DNA from: Pleurodeles waltl | Taxonomy: Eukaryota > Chordata > Amphibia > Caudata > Salamandridae | Assembly: GCF_031143425.1 (NCBI RefSeq) | Contig: NC_090437.1 | Location: 848,483,978-848,547,977, forward strand | Direction: 5' to 3' | DNA: 64,000 bases | In this document: positions 1 to 11,470 of the stretch, piece after piece | Position numbering within the stretch: the first letter of the stretch is position 1 | Layout: each line of letters starts with the position of its first letter | Made by a program: the position numbers and the translations under genes | Notes under the pieces: generated by a model | What the model saw: only the letters and a program-made list of their open reading frames with translations | Database searches by the model: none | Told to the model about the DNA's origin: nothing

Positions 1-459
1 ACATGGAATGGTGCCCAAGTGGGCCTAAAGAACACATGCAGCCGGAGGTCAACAGTAACGTGAACCCAAGAGTGAGGTCGCAGTAAGCTCTGCTATCACT
101 TGTCAAGCAGTCAGGTAACATCTCCACAGAGATCCCCAATACCACCGGTGTAAACAATAAAACAACAATTAACACCAAAGATTGCAAGAAAAGAAGGTCA
201 GAAGAGTTTAAAACTGTTACACAGTTGTAATTTAACCCAAGGGTGCAGACAACTCCTCATTCATATTCAATCCTGAAGGATGGAGTGTGTTGAACCTAAT
301 GGTATATTTAGATTCCAAACCTTGGCAGAGATAACACTCTGTCACCACCACAGATGTTGGGGGTAACCTGATCCAATACAATACATTTTAAGACTACTAC
401 TGTCACTAGAATAGTGTTCCTCAAAGTGTCTCACCAATAGATACTGCCTATCCTGGTGG

Positions 460-1230
460 GTGATGACTCACATGTGCTTTGAAATATGCTTTTTAGCTTT
501 ATCGACAGAACTGTCAAAATATAACAAATTGCACCGACATCTCAATGCATATGCACAGAAATCTGTGTTACATGACAGACCCTTCATGATCTTAAACTCA
601 CGTTTAGTATCTGGCGTGGTAAAGGACTGTCCCTTTTTACTGGATTTACAAGCCTTCTAATTGGTGCATGGTACAAAGCCAGGTGTATCTATCCTACTAA
701 ATGGCTTGTGCATTTTAGTAATCAGATTACTGCACAGCTTGTCTTTCAATTTTTTTTTCTTCTGAAGGTGATGTTGTGTTGGGTAGAAACTTACTTGGGT
801 AAAGTATCCTCTGCATGCAGAACATACCAGTGGTTTCGAAGGATACCACTACCCTGTTGACCTGACTATTGTAGGTAATGATAAATCTGATGTGGTCTGC
901 TCACTTAAGTGATCCCCTCGGGCTACAAGTGTATTTGCTCTTTTAATCAAATCTACTTTCCTCATAACAGCAGGAGATAGGGTTTTGGTATACCTTCTCT
1001 GGTGAAATCTATCCAGCATCACTGCCTTTTCTTGCTCAAATGCAATATCATTGCTGCAATTGCATCTAGCGCTGATAAGTTCCCCATTTGTGATTCTGTG
1101 AATAAGACTTCTGGGGTGGCTGCTAGTGGCAGCCAATATACTATTGCCCGCAGTATTCTTGCCAAACAATTTGGTTGCAATTGTGTAATTGCAGACCTCC
1201 ACCAGTTGGAGGTCAAGAAACTCAAGTGAG
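460..1230 (-). pseudogene. Penelope-like element fragment (RT C-terminus plus GIY-YIG region)
   Basis: The minus strand from about 1202 to 849 stays open for 117 codons and resembles the region just after the RT catalytic core of Penelope-like elements. It contains a stretch like [20 protein letters not shown] followed by an RCNCSND segment, the same block found in the better copy at 24.4-25.4 kb. Further along the minus strand (about 655-470), in another frame, there is KREFKIMKGLSCNTDFCAYA and then LRCRCNLLYF. This matches the cysteine-rich linker and the start of the GIY-YIG endonuclease in PLEs. A stop codon lies inside the cysteine motif and the frames are disjoined, so the copy is dead. 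The catalytic YxDD part of RT is absent; the fragment begins at the AT microsatellite. Family assignment is by eye. Confidence 0.6.
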
Positions 1231-1243
1231 TATTTGTAAATGT

Positions 1244-1257
1244 GATATATATCTCTC

Positions 1258-1348
<91 letters not shown>

Positions 1349-1349
1349 G

Positions 1350-1385
<36 letters not shown>
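1244..1385. repeat. (TA)n microsatellite
   Basis: About 140 bp of nearly pure TA dinucleotide repeat with occasional AC or TG interruptions. Open frames across it (IYIYIY-type peptides) are composition artefacts. It abuts the broken end of the Penelope-like fragment. Confidence 0.95.
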
Positions 1386-1416
1386 CTGTGTGTTTCCTTG
1401 TGCCTGGACAAAGTTA

Positions 1417-1463
1417 AACCTCAACGAAGACCTATAATGATTATGAAACACGTGTCAGGGGTT
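1417..1463 (+). ncRNA. Degraded hammerhead-like motif
   Basis: The 3' half of a type-I hammerhead is readable: GAAAC (1445-1449), then ACGTGTC (1450-1456) as a minimal stem III ending at the cleavage C, then AGGGGTT. The last segment can pair with AACCT at 1417-1421 as stem I, with bulges. ATAAT/ATTAT just before GAAAC could form stem II. The CUGANGA core is damaged: the sequence reads CTCAACGA, one extra base and the invariant G lost, so it should be inactive. Listed because two better-formed motifs occur at 25.7 and 33.8 kb. Confidence 0.35.
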
Positions 1464-1777
1464 GCTTTTATTCATTCCAGGTTGGCTTGGATGGCTTTTT
1501 TCCAATTCAGAGCTGTAATACTGTGCCTGAGTGGTAAAAGGCTTTTATCAACTTACAGCTCAGCATGGCTGGCACTATGCTAATTCTATGCTTTAAAACT
1601 TTGATTAAAAAACAGACATTTGAGGTGAGCAGATTCAGCTGCTGAATGCTAAAGAGGAGCTCCTCTCCACCTAAGCTTGAGAACTACTCAGAGTCCTCTA
1701 CTTCCTTTTTTAAATATGTTTATATATATGTATATAAATATATGTATATGGAAGGAAATGTGCAGTGCAGGGGCTGG

Positions 1778-2065
1778 ATTGTTATTAGGGTTGGCCACAG
1801 GGCAAGCCCTGAGGGCAACCCTGCTGTGCATGAGCGAAGTCTGTGCACAGCATGGGGTATGGTTGTTATAGGGGTTGGCTGCAGGGCAGGCCCTGCTGCA
1901 AACCCCTGCTGCAAACGGATGAAGGCTGTGCAGGCTGTACACAGCAAGGGGTTGGGTTGTTATAGGGTTTGGCTGCAGGACAGGCCCAAGGCCATGTGCA
2001 GCGCAGGTTTGGGTTGTTATAGGAGTTGGCTGCTGGAGTGTGGCTACCAAGCTACTGTGGTTGTG
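1778..2065. repeat. Short direct repeats, four imperfect copies
   Basis: Four spaced copies of a block like GGTTGTTATAGGGTTGGCTG, usually followed by CAGGGCAGGCCC and a GTGCAG-containing segment. They begin near 1776, 1860, 1953 and 2007, so the spacing is irregular (about 55-90 bp). It looks like a decayed minisatellite. The 148-codon frame on the + strand follows the repeat and has no other sign of coding. Confidence 0.6.
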
Positions 2066-2193
2066 CATGGTGGTGGTTGGATTAACGTATAGCAATAAAA
2101 CTACTTTACATTAAAAAACATTTGAAATGTACTAAAAAAACAAAGGTTACAGGGATGGTATATTCAGGAAGTAGAATTAAAAAAACATAGAAA

Positions 2194-2590
2194 TTCACCT
2201 AAAAAACAAAAAGGGTACAGGGACGTTATAGTTAGGCTCACATTTTACGCATACGAAACCATCAAAATTCACCTGTTGTAGTTAGTTATTTCAAGTACCT
2301 ATAACTTGCGCCCTAAGGTAACTATAATTTGCCCCCTCGCCAAATACCAACAAATTGCAGCAATCATGACATCTTTGATAACATCATTGATAATGTCACT
2401 GGAACATGTGCTGTAAAATTATTGATCAGATAACTGTGTATGGTGGGGGCGCAAGTTACAATTACCTGAGGGTGCAAGTTATAGTTACTTGAAAATACTC
2501 TAACTATAACAGGTCCATTTCTATGGTTTTGTATGTTTAAAATGTGAGCCTGACTATAATGTCCCTGTATCTTTTGATTTTTTAAGTGAA
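2194..2590. mobile_element. Foldback MITE with about 150-bp inverted arms
   Basis: The left arm (from TTCACCTAAAAAAC at 2194 through GGGTACAGGGACGTTATAG and ACTTGCGCCC) is repeated in inverse on the right, ending TTTTTTAAGTGAA at 2590. Both arms carry the TATAACTTGCGCCCT / GGGTGCAAGTTATA element, with an unpaired centre of about 100 bp (2340-2445). A further direct copy of the left tip lies at 2123-2190. There is no coding capacity. I could not define a target-site duplication; the right end lies against a TA microsatellite. Superfamily is not assigned. Confidence 0.75.
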
Positions 2591-2646
2591 TATATATATA
2601 TATATACACACTCATATATATATATACATATATATATATGTATATA
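2588..2646. repeat. (TA)n microsatellite
   Basis: TA-rich simple repeat with short CA and CATA interruptions, directly after the right arm of the foldback MITE. Confidence 0.9.
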
Positions 2647-5493
2647 CAAAAAGTTGAAATAAAATAATTTTAACATTATTTCCTATGCGGTTCTATATTA
2701 AGTCAATGCCATCATTATTTTCTGTGGGAAATTGCTGCAGTAAGATATCCGTGGTTGCCCATGTGTGATGCTGAACTTACTCCAGGTCTGAGTTGGAGTA
2801 CATTTACTACTTTTTTGTGCCCTCTCTGGCTGAAATAACTTTAGAAGTGCAGTTTATACATAGGAATGAGCTTACTCTTCTGTGCATAAGTCTATATCCC
2901 TCTATAAACTCCTTCATAACTTTCACTTAACCCTTATCCTTATTTCCCCCTATACCACTCCCATTTAGTAGTCAGCCACTTCCACATCCCTCCCACATTT
3001 ACTAGTGAAAGATAGACATACATGTGCAAAGATATCTGCAGTTAAGGTGGAGATCTCCTCACAGACAAGATAGGAGAGGCGGGGTGGATGCAAAGTCATG
3101 TAGGTGTGTGAATGGCAGTTTGTAGTATGAGAATAGTATTATTGTAGTACTACTAAACATAGTACAAAATACAATCTGTAAGTAGGTCCCTAAGTATACA
3201 ATCTATTTTGAAATCCTTGAGCTTCTTCTTAAACACTGAAGTTTGTTAAGAATTTCCTGGAAATATGTTAGCAACAAAGTGTACATTTATTGTTTAGTTG
3301 TGTGATATATTTTTTCCAAAATATAGTTTTGTTTTTTTAAATAAATAGAAGTTTTAATGTTTTCAAATTTGCTTATAATGTCATACTTTTCAATTGCAAT
3401 GTCACCTTTCAGCTTTAATAAGAAATTCCAGTGAAGTAAAACCCCCAACTCAGATAAACGTAGATGTAATAATACACCTTAACTTACTAATTAGCTAAAC
3501 CATTTAATGTAAAATCTTTATTTTCTTATATCATAGCTATCAAACAGGCAATGTGAAAGGGGCAAGTTTGATAAATTGTTTCCATCAGAGATTATTTCAT
3601 TGTTTGTTTGGATACATAAATAACTAGAAAATGTAATCATATTATATCTAATTTGCAAAATTTAGCATATCCATGACTCATTCATTTAGGGTGCTAAGAA
3701 TTTTATACAGTAGTTATTTATATTTTATGACGGTTTCTTAGAGCTATTGTGTAAGAATGCAATACAAAATCTGGCATTCATTTTTCAATGAGACCTTCTT
3801 TACTTTGATGGTAATTATCCAGTACAATCGAAAAGTACTTGCAGGTTGCTGACTATTAATTGATTGAGATTCTTTGGAGAAGGGTCATACAGCATTGCCC
3901 TGGTAGCATTAGATGTCCGCCATCTTATAACAGGTTCTGCTTTACTCCATGTCCATTCCTTTTCAAAATGATTTGTCCATTTTATGTTTTACCTTGGATT
4001 AAAAAGCTTAAAGGTTGCTTGCATTTTATTTATTTCCTCTCCATCATGGTGGAATTCTGCTTTGTAATTTCTGTTGGTTTTCTTCCAGGTTTAATGTATA
4101 AAGGGAGACTGCTTTATTACTTTAGCTGGTGGCAACTTCACATGTTCAAACATGTTGCTCATTGCAAAGAATTTTCTGGTTCATGCACTCTGCCTCAATC
4201 TTCAGAAGGTTTTTTTCTCTTCAAAAGTCTTTACATTTCCTTCAGTTTGATTCCTTTATTTTCTCTTGATCCATTTCCCAATCTTGACTAGAGCTGGAAA
4301 AGAGAAGCTGCAAGCCATATCTTCACTTATGAAAGTCTACACCTGGAGCAAAATAAAGTCCTGCCATAGTCCTGCCATAGTCAGGAGGACAGCAACTAAT
4401 GTTCTTCAGCCATGGCACTTGTACATGTAGCTCATTTTCCGGCAAGTCACAAATCATTTTTTAAGCTTTTTCAAGCACACATATTGGGTCTGTCCTCAAT
4501 TCTGGGCTCTTAGCATTGCCCAGCCAGAGCCACTGTGCTCCCACAGCACTGCCTTGTTTTTTTCAGCATTTTGAAATTTCTTTGAGTGACCAGATGTGGA
4601 GTTGCTGAATTCCGGATCCTCTTCCATTTGTAATGAGGAACTAGTTTCTTAAGATGTCTTAACATTTACCCTAACAGCAATTGTGTGCAGTTAGCATAGT
4701 GCAGAACATTTGGTTGCTCAGTTTTAATGCTTTTGCAGTCTGTCAGTGAGTCTCTCTATCTATTTCCCCTGCTTGTATTCAGTCCTCAAATTGGTCTCCC
4801 AGGCTATTTTCAATTTGTCAAAATACCAAATCCCTTGTGATTTACATTTTCAGAGACATATGTATGGTTCTTTAGGAGAGTATACAGTTCCCTTACAACT
4901 TAATGTACAATATATTCTCAATGTCTTAAGTCTCTGGATGTACATGTGAAGTGTATGGAAAACAACATAGATGCATTTTATGCACACATGCATGTATAAT
5001 ATTCCAAAATAGAAACATTAATGACAAAGAATGCAATGACTAATCATTGACTCATAAAATCGAATTGGAACCTGGTAATATTGTATTCTAGTACTGGGAA
5101 TTGTACACATGCAACTAGAAAACTGCATACTATGCAGACTAACCTAACTTTAGATACTTTTGATCATACACTATCAGAAAGGAGAGGAATGTCTAAACAT
5201 TTTTTAATTTAAAGAGGCTGTTGCAATTTCAGTTATCCACAAATCAAAACGTATGTATTCATGTTGATTTTAAGTCATGATCATCAATTTTTTAAATGTT
5301 AAAATACGATTCATGCAGGAGTTGTTTCAGTGGTGATGTTTGTGGCTTCTGAAATGCTGTCATTCCAGTATACATATTACTCATATGAGACTGGGTCTGT
5401 GGGTCTTTAAAACCTAACCTGTATGATGAAGCTGCTCTCACATATATACATTTCTGTTTATATTTTCACCCTGCCTGACATAATGTGTTCCAG
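2647..5493. other. AT-rich DNA, no supported feature
   Basis: No gene, terminal repeat or recognisable element could be supported. A 143-codon + frame at 3860-4291 is rich in Phe, Leu and Tyr, as expected of chance frames in T-rich DNA. The opposite strand of 3900-4700 has lysine- and glutamate-rich but stop-broken frames that could be a very old retrocopy; I cannot name a parent. Confidence 0.5.
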
Positions 5494-5608
5494 CAATGGA
5501 ATTCAATTTTGTATTGTTTGTGAAACACTGCTGAAAATGTGGCTTCCAAAATCAATGAAAGAAAGAATGTGGTTACACACAACAACATTTGACAATAAGG
5601 CAAAAAAG
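5494..5608 (+). CDS. Candidate host exon (unidentified protein)
   Basis: A 115-bp open segment is bounded by a pyrimidine-rich tract ending TGTGTTCCAG (acceptor AG at 5492-5493) and AAAAAAG followed by GTATGC (donor GT at 5609). Read in the frame open across the segment it gives 38 codons including CIVCETLLKMWLPKSMKER, with balanced composition unlike the surrounding AT-rich noise. Phase at the donor is 0, which fits the second candidate exon at 9.8 kb. I do not recognise the protein. It could be an exon of a host gene whose introns are filled with transposons, or chance. Confidence 0.3.
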
Positions 5609-6495
5609 GTATGCATTACATATATTAGTTATAGAGGTTTTACACTTTAAAAGTGGTGTATATGTATAATGTATGAATGATTAGTGCAATGGTTTTATTT
5701 GTAGTTGCATGTTAACATGTCTCATAATAATGTTGTGAAATATAATTGAGTAGGAAATGTTTGTTTAATATGTTCAGCCACTTGCCTGCCAGGTTCAACC
5801 CCCACCCTCCAATATTCTTCTCAAAATGACATAAATGAAAAGTTTCTTGTGCTAGTATCATGATCCTCCCAGTTTTCAGGAACAGGTTGCATCAACAAAC
5901 TGTTTTTGTTCCCCACAGCGTTTCTATTTTTATAGGAGCCAGTTCAATTTTCATAATTTTTGTGGCTTCACCATACTGGTAGTTTGTGGTGGAGAAATGT
6001 GTGCAATCCATGAGTGTTTCCAGAAGGCTCTATATTCCTGAAAAGTAGACAGAATGTTGAACTCAAGAGGTCCTTTATGTAGATCCCTAAATGTTTTCAT
6101 AACAAAGCTAATTTTTTTAAATAAAACAATAATGAAAACAAGTAGACAAAACAGCAATTGGTTACAGAATTAATCTGTATTTTCCTATCACCAAGGGCAA
6201 TTTACAGGGCAATTTACAAAAGCAATTTCTGTATGTCTGTACAACTCTTCTGGTGATAAGGATGTATATGGTTTTGTAAATTTTCTAAAAACATGCATGC
6301 CAACAACTGAGCTACAGCTTATAATGACTTTTTCTTGTGTATCGACCATGCAACAACTCATATGGTAAAATCTTATGCAGGGATCTCCAACCTTTTCTGT
6401 ATTGAGAGCTACATACATCTCATGCATGTTTCCCAGAGACCTCCACACCCAGTTTCCTTGACTTGTAGCCTAATTTCCAAGGAGCCAGATACTAT

Positions 6496-6650
6496 GGTCC
6501 TGATTTATACTTTTTGGCGCTGAATTTGCATCTTTTTTTGATGCAAAAGTGGCGCAAACTTACAAAATACAATTGTATTTTGTAAGTTTGTGCCACTTTT
6601 GCATCCAAAAATTATGCTAATGCGGCGCAAAAAAGGTATAAATCAGGGCC
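6496..6650. mobile_element. Small palindromic MITE, 155 bp
   Basis: Termini GGTCCTGATTTATAC and GTATAAATCAGGGCC are inverted repeats, and the interior is almost fully self-complementary around AATACAATTGTATT. TAT is present on both sides (6493-6495 and 6651-6653), fitting a 3-bp target duplication as made by PIF/Harbinger-type transposases. There is no coding capacity. Confidence 0.8.
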
Positions 6651-7289
6651 TATGTTTGAATGGAATACTTAGAGGTCTCTAGCTAGAAACAATGATAAGT
6701 ATGACACCAGATGTATTGTCTTCGTGCTTCAAGACTTTTCAACTAACCAGTGTCATAGAAATGGTCATTATAATGCAGCTCAAGTAAAATACAAATAAGA
6801 AAATCAAACTTACCTTCAATGTGGTACTGAATGGTGTCCTCTAATGCATTGTAATCTGGTAGTTTGAGAGGGCATTTCTGAAGAAGTCATTAGTAGTCGC
6901 AGTATATGCCAAAACTTTGCTGAATCGCAAGTATATAGATTCAAAAGGATGTTACTCTTCTATTGCAGCTCTGAAAAGATCCCTATCTTAGTTAATATAT
7001 AGATGAGCTCAGCTTCAATCTTGTTTTATGCATCTAGAAGGTGCATGAAAGAAAGTGCTGCATCTGCCTTCCACAATGCATTCTCTGAGAAGGTTACATT
7101 ACATTTCACTTTAAAGTTTTTATTGCACTTGTTATGTTGGTAATTTCATTTTCATTGCTTCTTTTACTTTTGCTTTGTGCCAGTAAGCATTGCTTTGTAC
7201 TACAACTAATACAAAAGTTTGAATGATGCTGAGGATTCTTCTCTCCAGATTCATATTTCTTGGTGTCAGTAAACAATGCTTTGTTCTAG

Positions 7290-8745
7290 CTCAACCAAAA
7301 CAAATCTCTGAAAGATGTTGAAGATTATTCTCTCCGGCTTCATTTTGCTTGGTGCCATGAAATCTTGCTTTGTTCTTGTTCACTCAATACAAAACTTCAA
7401 GAGATACTCTTCAGCCAATAAAGACATTGAAACATGCATAAAAAAACATTTCTACCAAATCAATGAAACATTTGACACTGCCTGGCTTCTACCAATCCTC
7501 TGTTATCTGGGGTATGCCTGATTTAAATGATCATCAGTCAGGTGTGTTCAAAACTTAGATTTGACATAGTTCATATCAGAGAAGACTGATTCACAAACAT
7601 AAGTGGATCCCAACATGAGTAAACATGTCATCACAGCTAAAAGAATGTTCTTTACAGAATTCACAAGGCTAAAAATGATGCCAGATTGAATTGCTTTCGA
7701 TTCAAAGTCATTTTGAAGAATGACCATCTCAATCTCCATATTGGTAGAGTCAAGGTTAAGAACCACACTAATTTGTTCAGAAATGTCACTAATGTGCAGT
7801 TACATAAAATGATTTAAAGCATATATCACACAGGTATCCAGTTGCTCACAATCACTAAATTAGTTATTGAACTATTGATTAAACCTCATCTGGAGGCTGC
7901 TGTATTTCTCATTGTCCAGGAGGTCAGCCTCAGCTTATTTTTCTGAAATGTTTGGGAACACAGATGGAAAGTGCTGCATCTTCGTTTTCTGCAAATGCTG
8001 TGTGAAAAGTTTAAGTTTAATTTTTAATGTTTTCACAGAACTAAACATGTTGGATATTGTCTTGTTTTTACTGTGTAATTCACAGTTAATTTTTCTATCA
8101 CATTTGTCAAAAATGCAAAATCAAGCAACCACTCAGTTCTTGATAACTGGTGATATCTTCATTTCTAGACTTTATGAAATGTTTCACTACTGGCAATAGT
8201 GAAAGTTTTCACTTCATGGTAAGCAATCGGATCTGAGTGTGCAGTAAAAGGTCACCATACTCGGAATAACGTGAAGCTTTGGTGCTGCTTGGCCTTTGCC
8301 CAAATTGAATTAATAATTTTAACAACAGGAGTTATTACATGACCAAACCCTGTTACCTTGGTGCATATTCTCTGTTGATGTATAAAGCAATGTAAGTTCA
8401 ATAATGGAGGGAAATCCAGTTCTGCTTTACAATTAACAATGAAACAATTATGACACCATATCTTTGCAGTCGCACCATCAGTTGTTATTGTCACAAAACT
8501 TTCAAATGGGGTATTTTGTTTAGCAAAATATTTCTTCACCTTATTAGAGATGCAGCTCTGCTAGTTGTGGTTTTAAGTGGCAATAATATAAACATTCTTC
8601 TTCATCTATGAAATTTTCAGAAACCATCCTAACAAACATTGCAAACTGGGCAATATTGCCTGCTTCAAGGGATTCATCACACTGAATAGAAACATTTTTG
8701 TATGCCTTTACATTCCACCCTACCTAGTGTACTATGTTGGCCGAT
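7290..8745 (-). pseudogene. hAT transposase remnant
   Basis: Three collinear minus-strand pieces resemble ZBED5/GTF2IRD2-type hAT transposases. (1) About 8715-8560 has NVSIQCDESLEAGNIAQFA, the first catalytic-Asp region. (2) 8539-8252, 95 codons, has FESFVTITTDGATAKIW, including the second Asp, then LNLHCFIHQQ. (3) 7766-7548 has GSTYVCESVFSDMNYVKSKF, the typical C-terminal hAT dimerisation motif. The pieces are in different frames with stops between, and the middle (7770-8250) is not recognisable. The N-terminal BED zinc finger is missing. Not functional. Confidence 0.65.
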
Positions 8746-8912
8746 AATGCAGATACCCTATTTGCAATAGTATTGATGCCTAACTACACATCTAAAATGG
8801 GACACATCATTTGAGAGCTATTTTTTGAATATTTGAATAAGGACAACAACATTAGAGTCATTGTATCTTTCAAAATAGCTCCATCTGAAATTGTTGCTTT
8901 GTTCTTTATGAA

Positions 8913-9240
8913 GGGCCTTATTATGAGTATGGCTGTCCATGGATTGCTGTACCTGCAGTGGGGGTAGGACCACCGCAACCTTGGCTGTCCGACCTCCACA
9001 TTACAATGCGGTGGTCAGACCACCCGCACTCCACTGCCACTACCAGGATCAGGGATCCTGACAGGTTGGCGGCGGCACAAGTCATGGTCAACCACTGCAG
9101 TGTTGAGTTCGGTATGGCCATATTGACTTGCAGGGAACCCACCATGGAAAGATGGGCAGAAAGACAGGGGTGCAGCTACAGGGGGCCTTTGCACTGCCCA
9201 TGCCCCTGGGCCGTGCCCGCATCTGAAAGCCTAGTATAGA
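8913..9240. mobile_element. Harbinger-type MITE fragment
   Basis: Starts with GGGCCTTATTATGAG, close to the GGGCCTCATTACGACC end of the MITE at 20576. It continues with GC-rich sequence full of GCGG/CCGC-type words that stands out from the AT-rich surroundings. No right terminus is recognisable; it fades out near 9240. Classification rests on the one end and on composition. Confidence 0.45.
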
Positions 9241-9794
9241 AAAGCATGATGTTGATCTGTGTGATGCTAATTGCATCTAGTGCACTTGCTAGGAAAAGAT
9301 AATAAGAATTATTAATTTGGCGTGAGTCATAATATAGTAGCATTCATATGCCCAAGACCTAATCACATTTGTAATGAAGGCATGGCTATGGAGTCCAAAT
9401 ACAGTTAAAATCAGGATGACTTTCCCCACTGGGGAAAGAAGTCACTTGATTAAAGTTCTGCCCAGCTTCCTGGAGCTCAATGACAGAATTCTGACAGGAG
9501 TCAGACTGTCCTGTGTGCCTCTAACAGACACAGCACCAGAGCCCCAGGCCTCGGAAAAGCAGCAAGCCAGGACCCAAAGCAAGTTTTTGCTGTATGGATG
9601 TGCAGTGTCCCTAAGCAGGGCTCTGTGCAGCATAAGACAGGTGGCACAGCTTCCATTATGATGGAATTTGGTGGTCTTAGACAAAAATTTAATGATCTTT
9701 ACCTTCTAAAGAACAGCATTATACATTTAAATTTTCAACAAAGCATTTAATGATTGTAATTCTTTTTCCCAAAACAAGGTTGCCAGCAACTCAG

Positions 9795-9866
9795 AAGTTG
9801 TGTGAAGGCTACAAGGAACTCATGAATGACCAATTGGAGACAGCTGATCTAATGAATGACAAATGG
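9795..9866 (+). CDS. Candidate host exon (unidentified protein)
   Basis: A short open segment ends AAATGG before GTATGA (donor GT at 9867-9868). Acceptor is either the AG at 9793-9794, giving 24 codons and phase 0 matching the 5.5-kb candidate, or AG at 9777-9778 after a pyrimidine-rich tract, giving 29 codons in another phase. The peptide contains KLCEGYKELMNDQLETADLM, which reads like real helical protein. Intron to the 5.5-kb candidate would be about 4.2 kb, filled by the hAT element. I do not recognise it. Confidence 0.3.
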
Positions 9867-9918
9867 GTATGAAAGAAGCCTATACATTTCTCAAATGCTG
9901 CATAAATTACTTCTTTTG

Positions 9919-10560
9919 TGGATCCCTTAAAGTTTTCCTGACCATACATCCTTGCAAATCTCAAACTTTGGCTAAATAAAATGCACTTACTTACCTAATC
10001 GTGTGAGGGAAAGTTATGGAAACTGTGGTGACGCACAGAATTCAAACATGCAGCATTTACACACTTATTCCAATAAAAACAGTATTCTACTTTTTTGGTG
10101 GTCCCTGCATGAGCAACACAAAAGGCACCAAAACACAATGTGGAGGCATCAACATTTCATGTAAAAAAATGAACTGATATGGCAATGCGGGTAGCTGTAT
10201 TATTTGGACCCAGGATCAGCCGCCACCTAGCAAAACCTATCAAATTCAGATAGTTCTAAAAACTACACACCCAGGGAGTTCCAGGGGATATGCTGTGCAT
10301 GGATCCCTTGATGTTCTTTTACCCACAATGACCTGCAAACCTCAACTTTGCCTAAAATCATGCATTTTCCTCACATTTCAGTATTTAAATCTTCCAGAAT
10401 CTGCAAGGATCCACAAATTTACTATTATGCAGCATTCCAACTCTTGTCCTGATACAAATGTTACGCCACTTGTCTGGCTGTGTCTAGTGCCCACAACATG
10501 TACAAATCAAACAAAGGACAATGCAAGTCCTTCTTGAGGACCCACATTGTCTATCTTGGG
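9919..10560. repeat. Imperfect tandem pair of an unclassified repeat
   Basis: Blocks starting GGATCCCTTAAAGTTTTCCTGACC (9920) and GGATCCCTTGATGTTCTTTTACCC (10303) run in parallel through CTGCAAATCTCAAACTTTG... and AAAATGCACTTA / AAATCATGCATTTTCCT. They indicate two divergent units about 380 bp apart. No coding capacity or termini; class unknown. Confidence 0.5.
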
Positions 10561-10876
10561 CATTCTGAAAATGTTGGAATCGAGTTAGACTTCATTTTTG
10601 CAATATTGATAATCCAGCAACAAGCATGTAAACATATATCAGTTTGTGAAACGTAAATGATAATCCCAATAAAAAGGAATACCTCTGACAATAATCATCA
10701 AAGGGAGTGAATTCCATCTAGATACCAGAGATTTAACTTTGTAAAGTAATGGTTTATAATTTAAATCCTAAAGACCAGCTAAATGTGATGCTATGATGCT
10801 TTGACTAGAGCACCTGGAACACAGTTGCTTAATATAACATCACTCTTCGATTATTAATTTTATAGTCAAATAGTTT

Positions 10877-11470
10877 TTAAAGCTCAGAAATATTATTTAA
10901 AAAAACTCTGTCCTGTATTTTATTGTTAGACTTCAACAGAAGCATTATATCATTCATGTATAGATTGATTGTAGCCATTTTCTGTATAGGAACATTGACG
11001 GCTTTATCAGTACAAATTGCAGAAGTGAGCGGTATAAAATGCAAATAAAATTGGAGATAAAGGACTGCTTTGTCTAGTTTCGTCATTAACCCTAAAAGTT
11101 CTAATAGCTAAAGAAATTAAAATTAATCTGGACTTAGCATCTGTTAAGATTTTTTAAAGCCTTCATGAGGAGGGAGGGAAAACCAAACATTTTTAGATAC
11201 AAAAAAGTCCCTCCCAGCACACCAGGACAAAAGCCTTCTCTGCATTTATTAAAATACCATTGTAGGAATATGTTTGGCATTAAAATCTTCTAATGATTCT
11301 CTTAAGTAATTTGTAATAGCATATTGACAGGCCAGAATAAAACCATCTTAATCCTTATAGAGCAATTTATCGATAACTTTATTCATTTTTTAATTCGGTT
11401 GGTTATTGTTTTATAGCTATATTAAATAGACTAGTTGGTTGGCAGGAATTCACACCTTGGGGATTCTTGC
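10877..11470 (-). pseudogene. L1/Tx1-type LINE reverse transcriptase remnant
   Basis: Reading the minus strand downwards in shifting frames gives LINAEKAFVLV (RT motif A, usually LDAEKAFD), then TRQSSPLSPILFAFY (motif B, TRQGCPLSP), then INLYMNDIMLLL (motif C, LYADDIxLxL). Order and spacing are those of L1/Tx1-clade RTs. The catalytic Asp of motif A is replaced by Asn and the first Asp of motif C by Asn, and several frameshifts and stops are present. Upstream, a KMVLFWP-like segment fits the QxGFIPGR block. No ends or ORF1 found here. Confidence 0.6.

Larger units (their letters stand above)
6378..8745 (-). mobile_element. Decayed hAT transposon (ZBED5/Charlie-like)
   Basis: The minus strand carries the transposase remnant described separately. 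The left side contains CAGGGATCTCCAACC at 6378, a close match to the CAGGG(G/A)TCTCCAAC-type terminus of hAT-Charlie elements, so 6378 is taken as the 3' end. The right terminus was not found; the element is cut off before a Harbinger MITE fragment at 8913. A small palindromic MITE (6496-6650) sits inside its 3' non-coding part. Confidence 0.5.

Noticed and set aside
1019..1583. Frames of 113-130 codons over the TA microsatellite
   Set aside because: IYIYIY-type translation of simple repeat.
3860..4291. 143-codon + strand frame as a membrane protein
   Set aside because: Phe/Leu-rich composition follows from T-rich DNA; no start context, splice sites or family resemblance.
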